The notes beneath the pieces were generated by a model. The model saw only the letters and a program-made list of their open reading frames with translations, was not told the DNA's origin and did not search any database. DNA of 64,000 bases from contig NZ_JAPEMB010000001.1 in the NCBI RefSeq assembly GCF_026343125.1, positions 1,922,001 through 1,986,000 of the forward strand, in the 5' to 3' direction. Position numbers and translations under genes: made by a program. This DNA comes from Streptomyces sp. NBC_00094. Its GTDB lineage: Bacteria > Actinomycetota > Actinomycetes > Streptomycetales > Streptomycetaceae. Every line of letters begins with the position of its first letter. The stretch's first letter is position 1. Positions 25,647 through 33,943 of the stretch are shown here, piece after piece.

Positions 25647-26450
25647 TCAGGCCTGGTCTCCGGCGCGACGGGCACGGCGGTACATCAGGGCACCGCCGAG
25701 CAGCAGCGCGGCGCTCGCCGAGGCGGCGTAGCCGATGGTGTCCGAGCCCGTGGAGGCCAGCGCGACCGAGCTGGACTCGCCCTGCGGCGCGGGGGCCGGG
25801 GCGGGCGCGGGAGCGGGGGTCGGCTTCTCGGTCTCCGTGTGCGGAACCGGCACGTTCTTGACGGGGGTCTGCGGGCGCGGCGTCGGGATCTCGATCGGCT
25901 GCGCGGGCTTCGCCGGGCCGTTGACCGCGGTGTTCCCGACGGCCGGGTTGCCGATACCGACGACGTTGACCGAGTTCCCGCTGACGTTCACGGGGAGGTC
26001 GATCGGCAGCTGGAGACCGTTGCCGGAGAGGACGCCGGGGGAACCCCCGGTGCTGGTCTCGGCCGTGGACCCGCCGCCGTTGGAGGAACCGCCCCCGTGG
26101 GAGCCGCCGCCCTGCTCGCCGCCGCGGGGGGTACCGGGCAGGTCCTTGTGCGACCCGTAGCCGCCGTCCTCCTCGCCGTAGCCCCCGGGCTCGGGTGCGG
26201 GCTCGGGCGAGGTGTTGGCACAGCTGTTGCCGGCCGCCGGGTTGAGAAGTCCGATGACGTTGACCGTGTTGCCACAGACGTTGACCGGCACGTGGACGGG
26301 CAGCTGCACCGTGTTGCCGGAGATCACTCCCGGCGAACCGACCGCGGCGCCCTGGGCGCCGGCGTCGGCGTGCGCGGCGCCCGCCGAGAGCGCGAGCGCC
26401 CCACCCGTGACCATCAATGTGGCCAGACCACTTCGGCGAATCTGCCTCAT
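25647..26450 (-). CDS. Long chaplin with two chaplin domains and sortase signal
   Basis: A 267-aa secreted, wall-anchored chaplin, a hydrophobic amyloid-forming protein that coats aerial hyphae and spores. A signal peptide (LATLMVTGGALALSAGAAHA) precedes domain 1 (residues about 35-80: GSPGVISGNTVQLPVHVPVNVCGNTV ... GNSCANT) and a Gly/Ser/His linker. Domain 2 (about 135-175: GVLSGNGLQLPIDLPVNVSGNSV ... GNTAVNG) lacks both cysteines found in domain 1. A Pro/Ala spacer, LASTG sortase E-type motif, membrane helix and RRARR tail complete the long-chaplin plan. ATG at 26450 follows AGGAAG. Confidence 0.92.
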   Translation of the reverse strand: MRQIRRSGLATLMVTGGALALSAGAAHADAGAQGAAVGSPGVISGNTVQLPVHVPVNVCGNTVNVIGLLNPAAGNSCANTSPEPAPEPGGYGEEDGGYGSHKDLPGTPRGGEQGGGSHGGGSSNGGGSTAETSTGGSPGVLSGNGLQLPIDLPVNVSGNSVNVVGIGNPAVGNTAVNGPAKPAQPIEIPTPRPQTPVKNVPVPHTETEKPTPAPAPAPAPAPQGESSSVALASTGSDTIGYAASASAALLLGGALMYRRARRAGDQA

Positions 26451-26475
26451 GGCTTCCTGCCTTCCGGAGGTGTAC

Positions 26476-26491
26476 ACGGGCAAGTGCCCGT
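26476..26491. promoter_or_regulatory. Perfect palindrome in the chaplin leader
   Basis: ACGGGCA-AG-TGCCCGT lies 25 bases upstream of the chaplin start codon; a 7-bp hairpin in the leader or an operator. Two TTCGAGTG copies (26550-26557 and 26566-26573, 16-base period) lie further upstream. Confidence 0.4.
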
Positions 26492-26600
26492 ACCGGAATC
26501 AACGCGACAAACGACGTTGCCGGATCCGGCCGTTGGCGGGATTCACTCCTTCGAGTGGGGTGCCGTTCGAGTGTCGGACTCTCTCCTCCTCACCCTCCCG

Positions 26601-27875
26601 TCACCGCCCCAGCAGGTCGGTGAGGGCGCCGACCGGGTCCGGGTCGGGGTCGCCGCGCGGCCACCAGTCCTCGCGCCCCATATCCGACTCGTAGCCGTAC
26701 CAGAGGCCGTCCCGGCCGAGCCGGAGCTGGAGGGACTCGGTGGAGAGGCGGTTGCGCCAGGGCCGGAAGGCGGGGAAGTCGGCGGCGAGCAGCGCGGGGC
26801 GGGCCCGGTCGAACGGTCCGGCCGGCGGGTCCCAGGGTTGCTCCAGGACGGTGAGACCCGCGGCGCCGCCCTGACGCCAGGCGGCGACGGCACGGGCGAG
26901 GTCCGTGGGCGTGCGGTCGAGCGCGTGCGCCAGGTCGCGGTAGAGCGCGCGGGTCGAGGCGGTGAGCCCGGACCCGGGGTGCGCCGCGGCCAGCCGGACC
27001 GCGTCCTGCCAGGGGGTCAGCGCGGCGACCGGGTCGCGTCCGGTGGCGAGGAAGGTGTGGGCGCGGACGGCGGCCTCGCTCGCGAGGAGGTCGAGGGCGA
27101 GCGGGTCGGGAGCTTCGGGGTCGGGCGGGAAGACGGCCGGGCGGCCGGGCCGGTCGGGGAGCGGCAGCGGAGGGGGCAGCGGCGGAAGCCCCGTCCCGGC
27201 AGCCGCCGCGGCCAGCGCTGTACGGGCGGCGACCGTCGGCATCGACGGGGCGGCGGCGGTCGTCTCGGCGGCGGACCGGGCCGCGTTCCGCCGGGTGAGC
27301 TCGGCGAGCAGCTCCTGCTCTCCGCGGCCGCGCATCAGGAAGAGGACGAACGGGTCCTCGTCGAGGAGCCGCGCTGCCTGGTAGCAGAGGGCGGCCGCGT
27401 GCTTGCAGGGGTAACCGTCGTCCGGGCAGGAGCAGTCGGGGACGAGGTCCCCCGGCGCGGGCAGCAGACCGGTGACGGCCTCCAGGGCGTGCGGCACGTC
27501 CTTGTCGAGCAGGGCCGCGATGTGATCGGGACGGGCGGTGGCCTCGTCGAGGAACCGCTCCCAGCCGTCGTCGCCGAGGGTCCGCATCCGGATCTCGGTG
27601 CGGTACGGGCGGGGTCGGCTGCCGTGCACGTAGGCCACGACCCGGCCGGGGGTGACCGTGATCGCGTCGACGTGCCCGCGCCCGGCGTACGCCTTCCCGC
27701 GCGCGAGACGGGCCGGGTCGAGGGCGGTGTCCTCCAGCGCCTCGACCCACGCGTTGCCCCACCAGGTGGCGGCGAACCGTCCGTCGGGCGCCTCACGGGG
27801 CGCGACCTGCGGAAAGCTGCGGCGGCGGTCGTCGTGGCGGGGTACGGCCCCTCGGCCGGAACGCGGGTGGTTCAC
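26601..27875 (-). CDS. SWIM zinc-finger protein
   Basis: A 424-aa protein. The N-terminal part reads RFAATWWGNAWVEALEDTALDPARLARGKAYAGRG, the usual opening of SWIM proteins. The SWIM motif CxCx(n)CxH is DCSCPDDGYPCKHAAALCYQ near residue 145. The Pro-rich middle and C-terminal half (ending MGREDWWPRGDPDPD) have no recognised enzyme motif. SWIM domains bind zinc and nucleic acid or protein. GTG at 27875 overlaps the SNF2 helicase stop by four bases (GTGA) with GAGGAGG upstream, so the two proteins are made together and probably act as one complex; in other bacteria the two domains are fused. Confidence 0.9.
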   Translation of the reverse strand: MNHPRSGRGAVPRHDDRRRSFPQVAPREAPDGRFAATWWGNAWVEALEDTALDPARLARGKAYAGRGHVDAITVTPGRVVAYVHGSRPRPYRTEIRMRTLGDDGWERFLDEATARPDHIAALLDKDVPHALEAVTGLLPAPGDLVPDCSCPDDGYPCKHAAALCYQAARLLDEDPFVLFLMRGRGEQELLAELTRRNAARSAAETTAAAPSMPTVAARTALAAAAAGTGLPPLPPPLPLPDRPGRPAVFPPDPEAPDPLALDLLASEAAVRAHTFLATGRDPVAALTPWQDAVRLAAAHPGSGLTASTRALYRDLAHALDRTPTDLARAVAAWRQGGAAGLTVLEQPWDPPAGPFDRARPALLAADFPAFRPWRNRLSTESLQLRLGRDGLWYGYESDMGREDWWPRGDPDPDPVGALTDLLGR

Positions 27876-30763
27876 GAGGACCTCCTCAGGGACACCAGAT
27901 CGGCCAGCTCGCGGTCGGTCAGCTCGGTGAGGGCGGCCTCTCCGGAGCCGAGGACGGCATCGGCCAGGGCCCGCTTGGCGCGCAGCATCTCGGCGATGCG
28001 GTCCTCGACCGTGCCCTCGGCGACGAGGCGGTGGACCTGCACCGGCTGGGTCTGTCCGATCCGGTACGCCCGGTCGGTGGCCTGCTCCTCGACGGCCGGG
28101 TTCCACCAGCGGTCGTAGTGCACGACATGGCCGGCCCGGGTGAGGTTGAGGCCGGTGCCCGCGGCCTTGAGGGAGAGCAGGAAGACGGGGACCTCGCCGG
28201 CCTGGAAGCGGTCGACCATCCGCTCGCGCTCGGCCACCGGGGTGCCGCCGTGGAGCAGTTGGGCCCGGACCCCGCGTGCGGCCAGGTGGTCGGCGAGGAG
28301 CCTGGCCATCGACACGTACTGGGTGAAGACGAGCACGGACCCGTCCTCGGCGAGGATCGTGTCGAGGAGCTCGTCGAGCAGGGCGAGTTTGCCGGAGCGG
28401 CCGGCCAGCCGGGCGGTGCCGCTGCCGCGCGGGGCCTGCTCCTTCAGGTACTGGGCGGGGTGGTTGCAGATCTGCTTGAGCGAGGTCAGCAGCTTCATGA
28501 CGAGCCCGCGGCGGGCCATGCCCTCGGCGTCCTCGATCTGCGCCATGGTCTCGCGGACGACCGCCTCGTAGAGCGAGGCCTGTTCCCGGGTGAGGGAGAC
28601 GGGGTGGTCCGACTCGGTCTTGGGCGGCAGCTCGGGGACGATGCCGGGGTCGGACTTGCGGCGGCGCAGCAGGAAGGGCCGCACGAGCCGGGAGAGCCGC
28701 TCGACGGCCTCCTCGTGCTCGATCTCCTCGTTGTTCTCCACGGCCCTGGCGTGGCGGGAGCGGAAGGCCTTGAGCGGGCCGAGGAGACCTGGGGTGGTCC
28801 AGTCGAGGAGCGCCCAGAGCTCGGAGAGGTTGTTCTCCACGGGGGTGCCGGTCAGGGCGACCCGCGCGGGCGCGGGAATCTCGCGCAGCGCCCTCGCGGT
28901 CGCGGAGAAGGGGTTCTTGACGTGCTGTGCCTCGTCGGCGACGACCATCCCCCACTCCTGCCCGGCCAGTTGGGCGGCGCTGGTGCGCAGGGTGCCGTAG
29001 GTGGTGAGGACGAATCCGCCGCCGGCCCCGTCGAGCCCCCGGTCGGCGCCGTGGAAGCGGCGCACGGGGGTGCCGGGTGCGAACTTCTCGATCTCCCGCT
29101 GCCAGTTGCCGAGCAGCGAGGCCGGGCAGACGACGAGGGTGGGGGCGCGGCGGGCGCGGCGCAGATGGAGGGCGATGAGCGTGACGGTCTTGCCGAGGCC
29201 CATGTCGTCGGCGAGGCAGCCGCCGAGGCCGAGCGAGGTCATCAGGTCCAGCCAGGCGAGACCGCGGAGCTGGTAGTCGCGGAGGGTGGCGGTCAGCCCG
29301 GGCGGGGCCTGCACGGCCTCGGGGCCGGCCATGAGCCGGTCCCGGAGCACGGCGAGTGCCCCGACGGGGACCGCGGGTACGGTCTCGCCGTCGACGTCGG
29401 CGGTGCCGGTGAGAGCGACGGCGAGGGCGTCGACCGGCTCCAGCAGGCCGAGTTCGCGCTTGCGGGCCTTGCGGACCAGGTCGGGGTCGACGACGACCCA
29501 CTGGTCACGGAGGCGTACGACCGGCCTGTGGGCCTCCGCCAGGAGATCCATCTCGCGCTCGGTGAGCGGATCGCCGTCGAGGGCCAGCTGCCAGTTGAAC
29601 CGCAGGAGTTCCTCGCTGTCGAAGAAGGCCGTGCCGTCGGTCGCGGAGCCGGGCGCGGAGAGGGGGCGGACGACGGCGGAGGCGCTCAGTGAGCGGGCGA
29701 GCTCGCGCGGCCAGTGGACGGCGACCCCGGCGTCGGCCAGCCGGGCGGCCGCGGGGCCGAGCAGCTCGTACAGCTCGTCCTCGGTGACGGCGAGGACGTC
29801 GGGCACGTCCCGCTCCAGGAGCCGGGCCAGCGGGGCCCAGACGCGGGCCGCCCGGCGCAGGGCGAGGACCGCGTCGATCCGGGCGCGCGGTCCGAAGTGC
29901 TCGCCCTCCCCCGCCCAGAGGGCGTGGGCGTCGATGACGAGGGTCGGGTCGGCGAGGCTGTGGATCTGGAGGATCGCGGCGGCGGCCTGCCGCTCGGCGC
30001 CGCCTTCCTCTCCGGCGTCGGTGTCCGCGATGTCGAAGAGTTCGTACCCCGACAGGTCGAGGCGCAGGGAGACCCGTACGCCCGCGTCCATTCCGGCGGC
30101 GGCCTCCGCGGCCCAGGCACGCGCGCGGGGCAGGTGCTGCGGCGCGCGGGCAGCGAACGGCGCGCCGACCGCGTGGGCCGCGGCCGGGGTACGGGGCAGG
30201 GTGTCGGCCACCGCGTCGAGGAAGGCGCGCACGAGGGCCTCGGGCTCGGGCAGTCGCAGGGGCCCGCGCCCGGGGACGGGTGCGGCGTGCGCCTCGTACG
30301 GCATGGCCGCGGCGACGGCCCGCAGGTGGGCGATGTCGTCGGCGTCCAGCGGGCCGGCCCGCCAGGCGTCCAGGTCGTCGGCGGTCAGCCCGGGCAGCAG
30401 CCGGCCCCGGGCGGCCAGCTGGAGGGCGTGCAGGGCGGCGGCGCCCCAGCAGGCGGTGGCGGGGTGCGCGGCCGGGTGGTGGCGGGCCGCGACGAGATGG
30501 GGCAGGGCCGCGGCGACGGGAAGGGTGACGGCGGGCACGACCCGGGTACGCACCCCGCTCCCGTGCGGTCGGACGACGGTCAGCTCGACGCGCTCCGGCC
30601 CGTCGGGCGCGGCCGGACCCGCCTCTGTGGACGCGGGGCCGCCGCCGGGCGCGGCGAGGTCCGGCAGGGCGCTCCCGTCGGGGGCCCAGAAGGCGACGCG
30701 GCCCTCGCGCGGGAGGGCGGCAGGGAGGAAGACGGCGGCGCAGGTGGTCCAGGCGTGTGTCAC
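27872..30763 (-). CDS. SNF2-family DEAD/DEAH-like ATPase/helicase
   Basis: A 963-aa protein. Residues 1-450 are an uncharacterised N-terminal region including an SNF2-assoc-type segment (FDSEELLRFNWQLALDGDPLTEREMDLLA). The SNF2 motor follows: LRDYQLRGLAWL, Walker A ADDMGLGKT, LVVCPASLLGNWQREI, a DEAQ box (VADEAQHVKN), ALTGTPVENNL, and the helicase C-terminal half with LLSLKAAGTGLNLT and ATDRAYRIGQ. It should translocate on duplex DNA and remodel bound proteins. GTG at 30763 is preceded by AGGAGAG. Operonic with the SWIM gene. Role in Streptomyces is unknown; DNA repair is often suggested for this family. Confidence 0.93.
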   Translation of the reverse strand: MTHAWTTCAAVFLPAALPREGRVAFWAPDGSALPDLAAPGGGPASTEAGPAAPDGPERVELTVVRPHGSGVRTRVVPAVTLPVAAALPHLVAARHHPAAHPATACWGAAALHALQLAARGRLLPGLTADDLDAWRAGPLDADDIAHLRAVAAAMPYEAHAAPVPGRGPLRLPEPEALVRAFLDAVADTLPRTPAAAHAVGAPFAARAPQHLPRARAWAAEAAAGMDAGVRVSLRLDLSGYELFDIADTDAGEEGGAERQAAAAILQIHSLADPTLVIDAHALWAGEGEHFGPRARIDAVLALRRAARVWAPLARLLERDVPDVLAVTEDELYELLGPAAARLADAGVAVHWPRELARSLSASAVVRPLSAPGSATDGTAFFDSEELLRFNWQLALDGDPLTEREMDLLAEAHRPVVRLRDQWVVVDPDLVRKARKRELGLLEPVDALAVALTGTADVDGETVPAVPVGALAVLRDRLMAGPEAVQAPPGLTATLRDYQLRGLAWLDLMTSLGLGGCLADDMGLGKTVTLIALHLRRARRAPTLVVCPASLLGNWQREIEKFAPGTPVRRFHGADRGLDGAGGGFVLTTYGTLRTSAAQLAGQEWGMVVADEAQHVKNPFSATARALREIPAPARVALTGTPVENNLSELWALLDWTTPGLLGPLKAFRSRHARAVENNEEIEHEEAVERLSRLVRPFLLRRRKSDPGIVPELPPKTESDHPVSLTREQASLYEAVVRETMAQIEDAEGMARRGLVMKLLTSLKQICNHPAQYLKEQAPRGSGTARLAGRSGKLALLDELLDTILAEDGSVLVFTQYVSMARLLADHLAARGVRAQLLHGGTPVAERERMVDRFQAGEVPVFLLSLKAAGTGLNLTRAGHVVHYDRWWNPAVEEQATDRAYRIGQTQPVQVHRLVAEGTVEDRIAEMLRAKRALADAVLGSGEAALTELTDRELADLVSLRRSS

Positions 30764-30994
30764 GGCTCTGCTCTCCTCCCGTTGCGCGGCGGATTCCGAC
30801 GGGATCTCGGCCCGGCTCTCCTGCTGGAACTCCGACCTTACGGGTGGGGTCTGACAACCACCCTCGGGGCCCGTTCGCCCGTGTGGCCCATCAGCGGATG
30901 CCACGGGGCCCGACAGCCGACATGGTGGCCTGGAACAGGGGTGGACCCGGGGTGCTGCCGACCGCCGCCTTCGTACGACAGAAGAGGATTCGCC

Positions 30995-31330
30995 ATGTCC
31001 GTTCGCCGGCGTCTCACGACGGCCTCCGGAGCCGTCCTGCTCACTCTCGCGGTCGCCGGCTGCTCGGGCCTCGGCCGCAGCACCGTGGGCCCGATCGCCT
31101 ACGTCACGGAACGCGACGTGGCGGTGAGCGTGACCAGCCCCTCGGTGAAGGGCTGCCACCGCTTGGCGCCGTCCGGTGCGACCAGGGTCGCGAACGAGAG
31201 CCTGACCGACATCGTGCTGTACCGGACCCGCAACTGTCAGGGGAAGGAATCCACCTACCTCCCCATCAACACCAGCGACGGAATCGTGCCGGGCCACCTG
31301 CCCTGGCGCAGCTACAGCGTCGTCCACTAG
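30995..31330 (+). CDS. Small secreted lipoprotein
   Basis: 111 residues with a lipoprotein signal peptide: RRRLTTASGAVLLTLAVAGCSG, lipobox LAVAGC. The mature part of about 88 residues has two further cysteines (KGCHRL, RNCQGK), probably a disulfide, and no recognisable domain. ATG at 30995 follows GAAGAGGA. It is divergent from the SNF2 helicase gene. Function unknown. Confidence 0.8.
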   Translation: MSVRRRLTTASGAVLLTLAVAGCSGLGRSTVGPIAYVTERDVAVSVTSPSVKGCHRLAPSGATRVANESLTDIVLYRTRNCQGKESTYLPINTSDGIVPGHLPWRSYSVVH

Positions 31331-31443
31331 CCCTGGGCACGCCCCCCGCCGCGCCCGCCGCTTGCTCGCCCTCCCTTCCCCCTCCCCCGCCGCAGGTCCA
31401 TGCTGGAAGTGGACAGGTGCCCCTGAAGGGAGGGGTGAGCGTC

Positions 31444-31713
31444 ATGCGTTCCGGGAACGAGCCGGCCACCGCGCGCAGCGCTCTGCACCTGCGGTTCTGG
31501 CTGAGTGTGTGGGGGCTGGTCTGGGCCGCCTTCGGCACGACCGTGTTCTCGCTGGCGGGCCGCCCGGGCTGGGCCGCGGCCTGCGGCGTGCTGTTCCTGG
31601 TGGTCGTGGTCGACCTGGGGGTGGTGGTGCGCCACCTCCACCAGGGCCCGCACTGGCAGCCGGGCCGGGACATCCCGCCGTACGAACCCGACCACGGCGG
31701 CACGGGCCGCTGA
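31444..31713 (+). CDS. DUF6343-type two-helix membrane protein
   Basis: 89 residues, MRSGNEPATARSALHLRF at the N-terminus, then two membrane helices (SVWGLVWAAFGTTVFSLA and AAACGVLFLVVVVDLGVVV) and a basic/His tail ending RDIPPYEPDHGG. This matches the DUF6343 pattern found throughout Streptomyces. ATG at 31444 follows GGAGGGG by eight bases. Function unknown. It converges on the TPR gene with 17 bases between. Confidence 0.78.
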   Translation: MRSGNEPATARSALHLRFWLSVWGLVWAAFGTTVFSLAGRPGWAAACGVLFLVVVVDLGVVVRHLHQGPHWQPGRDIPPYEPDHGGTGR

Positions 31714-31730
31714 GGCGCCGGCTCGGCCCT

Positions 31731-32099
31731 TCAGCTCCGCGAGTCGAAGCCCGCCGCCTGGAGGTACTCCGGCTTCGGGTCGAGCGCCGCGGCGAGCCGG
31801 AAGTGCCGGGTGGCCTGGGCGGTCTGCCCGGAGCGCTCGAAGGTGCGGGCCAGCGCGAAGTGCGCGAACGCGTTGTCCGGCTCACGCTCGATGACCAGCT
31901 CGAACTCCAGCTGTGCCGGACGCAGCTGGGCGGCGGCGAAGAACGCCCGGGCCCGCAGCAGTCGGGCCGCCGTGTTCTCGGGATGGGCGGCTATCACCGA
32001 GTCCAGCAGCTTCACGGCACCACGCGGGTCCCGCGCGGCCAGCAGGTGCTCGGCGGCGCGGAAGTCGATGACGTGCGTTTCCGGGTTCCTGTCGGCCAC
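31731..32099 (-). CDS. Tetratricopeptide repeat protein
   Basis: 122 residues with about three TPR units (AAEHLLAARDPRGAVKLLDSVIAAHPEN, TAARLLRARAFFAAAQL, NAFAHFALARTFERSGQTAQATRHFRLAAALDP). It is a small cytoplasmic protein-protein adaptor. GTG at 32099 (MADRNPE) follows GAAGGAT. It is the gene after coaE on the same strand, 85 bases downstream, an arrangement I recall as conserved in Streptomyces. Partner unknown. Confidence 0.85.
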   Translation of the reverse strand: MADRNPETHVIDFRAAEHLLAARDPRGAVKLLDSVIAAHPENTAARLLRARAFFAAAQLRPAQLEFELVIEREPDNAFAHFALARTFERSGQTAQATRHFRLAAALDPKPEYLQAAGFDSRS

Positions 32100-32184
32100 G
32101 GTGGCATCCTTCCCTCGATCCGGTGGAGGAACACCGAATCCGGCGGCCGCATTCCGACGGTCGGGCGCCCGGGCAGGACGGGCC

Positions 32185-32790
32185 TCAGGCCGGGGGCACA
32201 GCCCGCCGCTCCAGTTCCTCCCACACCTTCCGCACCTGCGGTTCCAGCGCCTCCAGCGGACCGTCGTTGTCGATGACGAGGTCCGCGATCGCCAGCCGCT
32301 GCGCCCGCGTGGCCTGGGCGGCCATCCGGGCCCGGGCCTCGGACCCGTCCATGCCCCGGAGGCGTACGAGCCGGTCGAGCTGGGTCTCCGGGGACGCGTC
32401 CACGACCACGACCAGGTCGTACAGCGGCGCGAGCCCGTTCTCGGTGAGCAGGGGTACGTCGTGGACGACGACGTCTCCGGCGCTCGCCCGGCTCTCCAGG
32501 TCCGCCGACCGCGCCCCGACCAGGGGGTGCACGATGGCGTTCAGGGTGGCCAGCCGGTCGGCGTCGGCGAAGACGATGGAGCCGAGCTTCGGCCGGTCGA
32601 GCGCCCCGTCCTCGGTCAGGACGCCGTCCCCGAAGGCCTCCACGACGGCCGCGAGCCCCGGCGTCCCGGGCTCGACGACCTCACGGGCGATCCGGTCCGC
32701 GTCGATCAGCACGGCCCCGTACGAGACGAGCAGCCGCGACACTTCGCTCTTGCCGGCGCCGATCCCGCCGGTCAGGCCCACCTTCAGCAT
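32185..32790 (-). CDS. coaE: Dephospho-CoA kinase
   Basis: A 201-aa P-loop kinase that phosphorylates the ribose 3'-OH of dephospho-CoA, the last step of CoA synthesis. Walker A GGIGAGKS is at residues 8-15. [17 protein letters not shown] (CoA domain), [13 protein letters not shown] and the lid [20 protein letters not shown] follow. It is the minimal form without the UPF0157 domain fused in mycobacteria. The ATG at 32790 lies seven bases past TAAGCT, with no Shine-Dalgarno, so a leaderless transcript is likely. Confidence 0.95.
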   Translation of the reverse strand: MLKVGLTGGIGAGKSEVSRLLVSYGAVLIDADRIAREVVEPGTPGLAAVVEAFGDGVLTEDGALDRPKLGSIVFADADRLATLNAIVHPLVGARSADLESRASAGDVVVHDVPLLTENGLAPLYDLVVVVDASPETQLDRLVRLRGMDGSEARARMAAQATRAQRLAIADLVIDNDGPLEALEPQVRKVWEELERRAVPPA

Positions 32791-32797
32791 GAGCGGC

Positions 32798-32803
32798 AGC
32801 TTA
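32798..32803 (-). promoter_or_regulatory. Probable -10 box of coaE, leaderless layout
   Basis: TAAGCT on the minus strand (32803-32798), seven bases before the ATG. No convincing -35 is seen. Confidence 0.4.
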
Positions 32804-32821
32804 GGGCCTGCCCTCGGGCGG

Positions 32822-33760
32822 CTACGCGTCGCCCTCCCGCTCCGCGAGGAAGCGCTCGAACTCGCGGCCCAGCTCGTCCGCCGACGGCAGGTCGACCGGC
32901 TCGGCGACCAGGCTGCCACGGGTCTCGGCGCCGGCCACGGCGTCGTACTGGTGCTCAAGACCCTGCACGAGCGCGACCAGCTCCTCGTCGCCCTCGCCGA
33001 TCTGGCGGTCGATCTCGGTCTGGGTGCGGCGGGCCTCCGTCCGCAGCGCGTGGGCGACGCCAGGGAGCACGAGACCCGTGGCGGCCGTGACGGCCTCCAG
33101 CACGGTCAGGGCCGCGTCCGGGTACGGCGAGCGGGCCACGTAGTGCGGGACGTGCGCGGCCACACCGAGGGTGTCGTGACCGGACTCCGAGAGCCGGTAC
33201 TCGATGAGCGACTCGGCGCTGCCGGGGACCTGCGCCTCGTCGAAGGGGCTGCTGTGCCCGGGCATGAGGTCGGTGCGGCTGCCGTGCGGGGTGAGGCCGA
33301 CGGGGCGGGTGTGCGGCACGCCCATCGGGATGCCGTGGAAGTTGACCGCGAGGCGGACGCCGAGGCGCTCGACGATCTGCCGGACGGCGGCGGCGAAACG
33401 CTCCCACTCCACGTCGGGCTCCGGGCCCGAGAGGACCAGGAAGGGCGCGCCGGTGGCGTCCTGGACGAGGCGGACCTCGATGGACGGCGTCTCGTACGCG
33501 GTCCATCGGTCGCGCCGGAAGGTCAGCAGGGGGCGGCGGGCGCGGTAGTCCACGAGACGGTCGTGGTCGAAGCGGGCCACCAGCTGGTGCGGGAGCGTGT
33601 CGAGCAGCCGCTCGACGATCTGCTCACCGGCCTCGCCCGCGTCGATGTAGCCGTCGAAGTGGTACAGCATGACCAGCCCGGCCGACTCCTGCGCCAGGGC
33701 CAGGTCCACGACGGCCAGGCCCTTCGCGTCCCATTCGTACAAATCCTGGGGATCAAGCAC
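32822..33760 (-). CDS. PAC2-family protein (proteasome-assembly-chaperone-like fold)
   Basis: A 312-aa cytoplasmic protein of the PAC2 / DUF75 family. The core has [58 protein letters not shown] and [15 protein letters not shown] in family order. The C-terminal part has [22 protein letters not shown] and a helical tail. Actinobacterial PAC2 proteins are widespread, but their task is not settled. The GTG at 33760 is chosen for GAGGAG eight bases upstream; the open frame continues further but has no better site. It lies 31 bases upstream of coaE on the same strand and downstream of the rpsA terminator. Confidence 0.9.
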   Translation of the reverse strand: MLDPQDLYEWDAKGLAVVDLALAQESAGLVMLYHFDGYIDAGEAGEQIVERLLDTLPHQLVARFDHDRLVDYRARRPLLTFRRDRWTAYETPSIEVRLVQDATGAPFLVLSGPEPDVEWERFAAAVRQIVERLGVRLAVNFHGIPMGVPHTRPVGLTPHGSRTDLMPGHSSPFDEAQVPGSAESLIEYRLSESGHDTLGVAAHVPHYVARSPYPDAALTVLEAVTAATGLVLPGVAHALRTEARRTQTEIDRQIGEGDEELVALVQGLEHQYDAVAGAETRGSLVAEPVDLPSADELGREFERFLAEREGDA

Positions 33761-33877
33761 GATTACCGCTCCTCCTCGTGTTCTCTCTGGCAACGCCGTG
33801 AGCCGCACCACCATTCCCGAGCGGGCCGATCTTCCGGAGGAGGAGTCCGGTGGGCCTCGGGAGGGCCGGGAAACGAC

Positions 33878-33911
33878 CGAGGCCCGCTCCCCCGAAGGGG
33901 AACGGGCCTCG
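33878..33911 (-). terminator. rpsA terminator
   Basis: CGAGGCCCG (33878-33886) pairs with CGGGCCTCG (33903-33911), with an inner CCCC/GGGG extension around a TTCG-type loop. It lies 33 bases past the rpsA stop. Confidence 0.85.
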
Positions 33912-33943
33912 AATCAGCGACTAGCGCTCAGCGGAGAGCCTGT

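Noticed and set aside
26495..26545. Sigma-BldN promoter for the chaplin gene
   Set aside because: A CGTTGA hexamer matching the -10 is present in the leader region, but no CGTAAC-like -35 lies at the required 16-base spacing.
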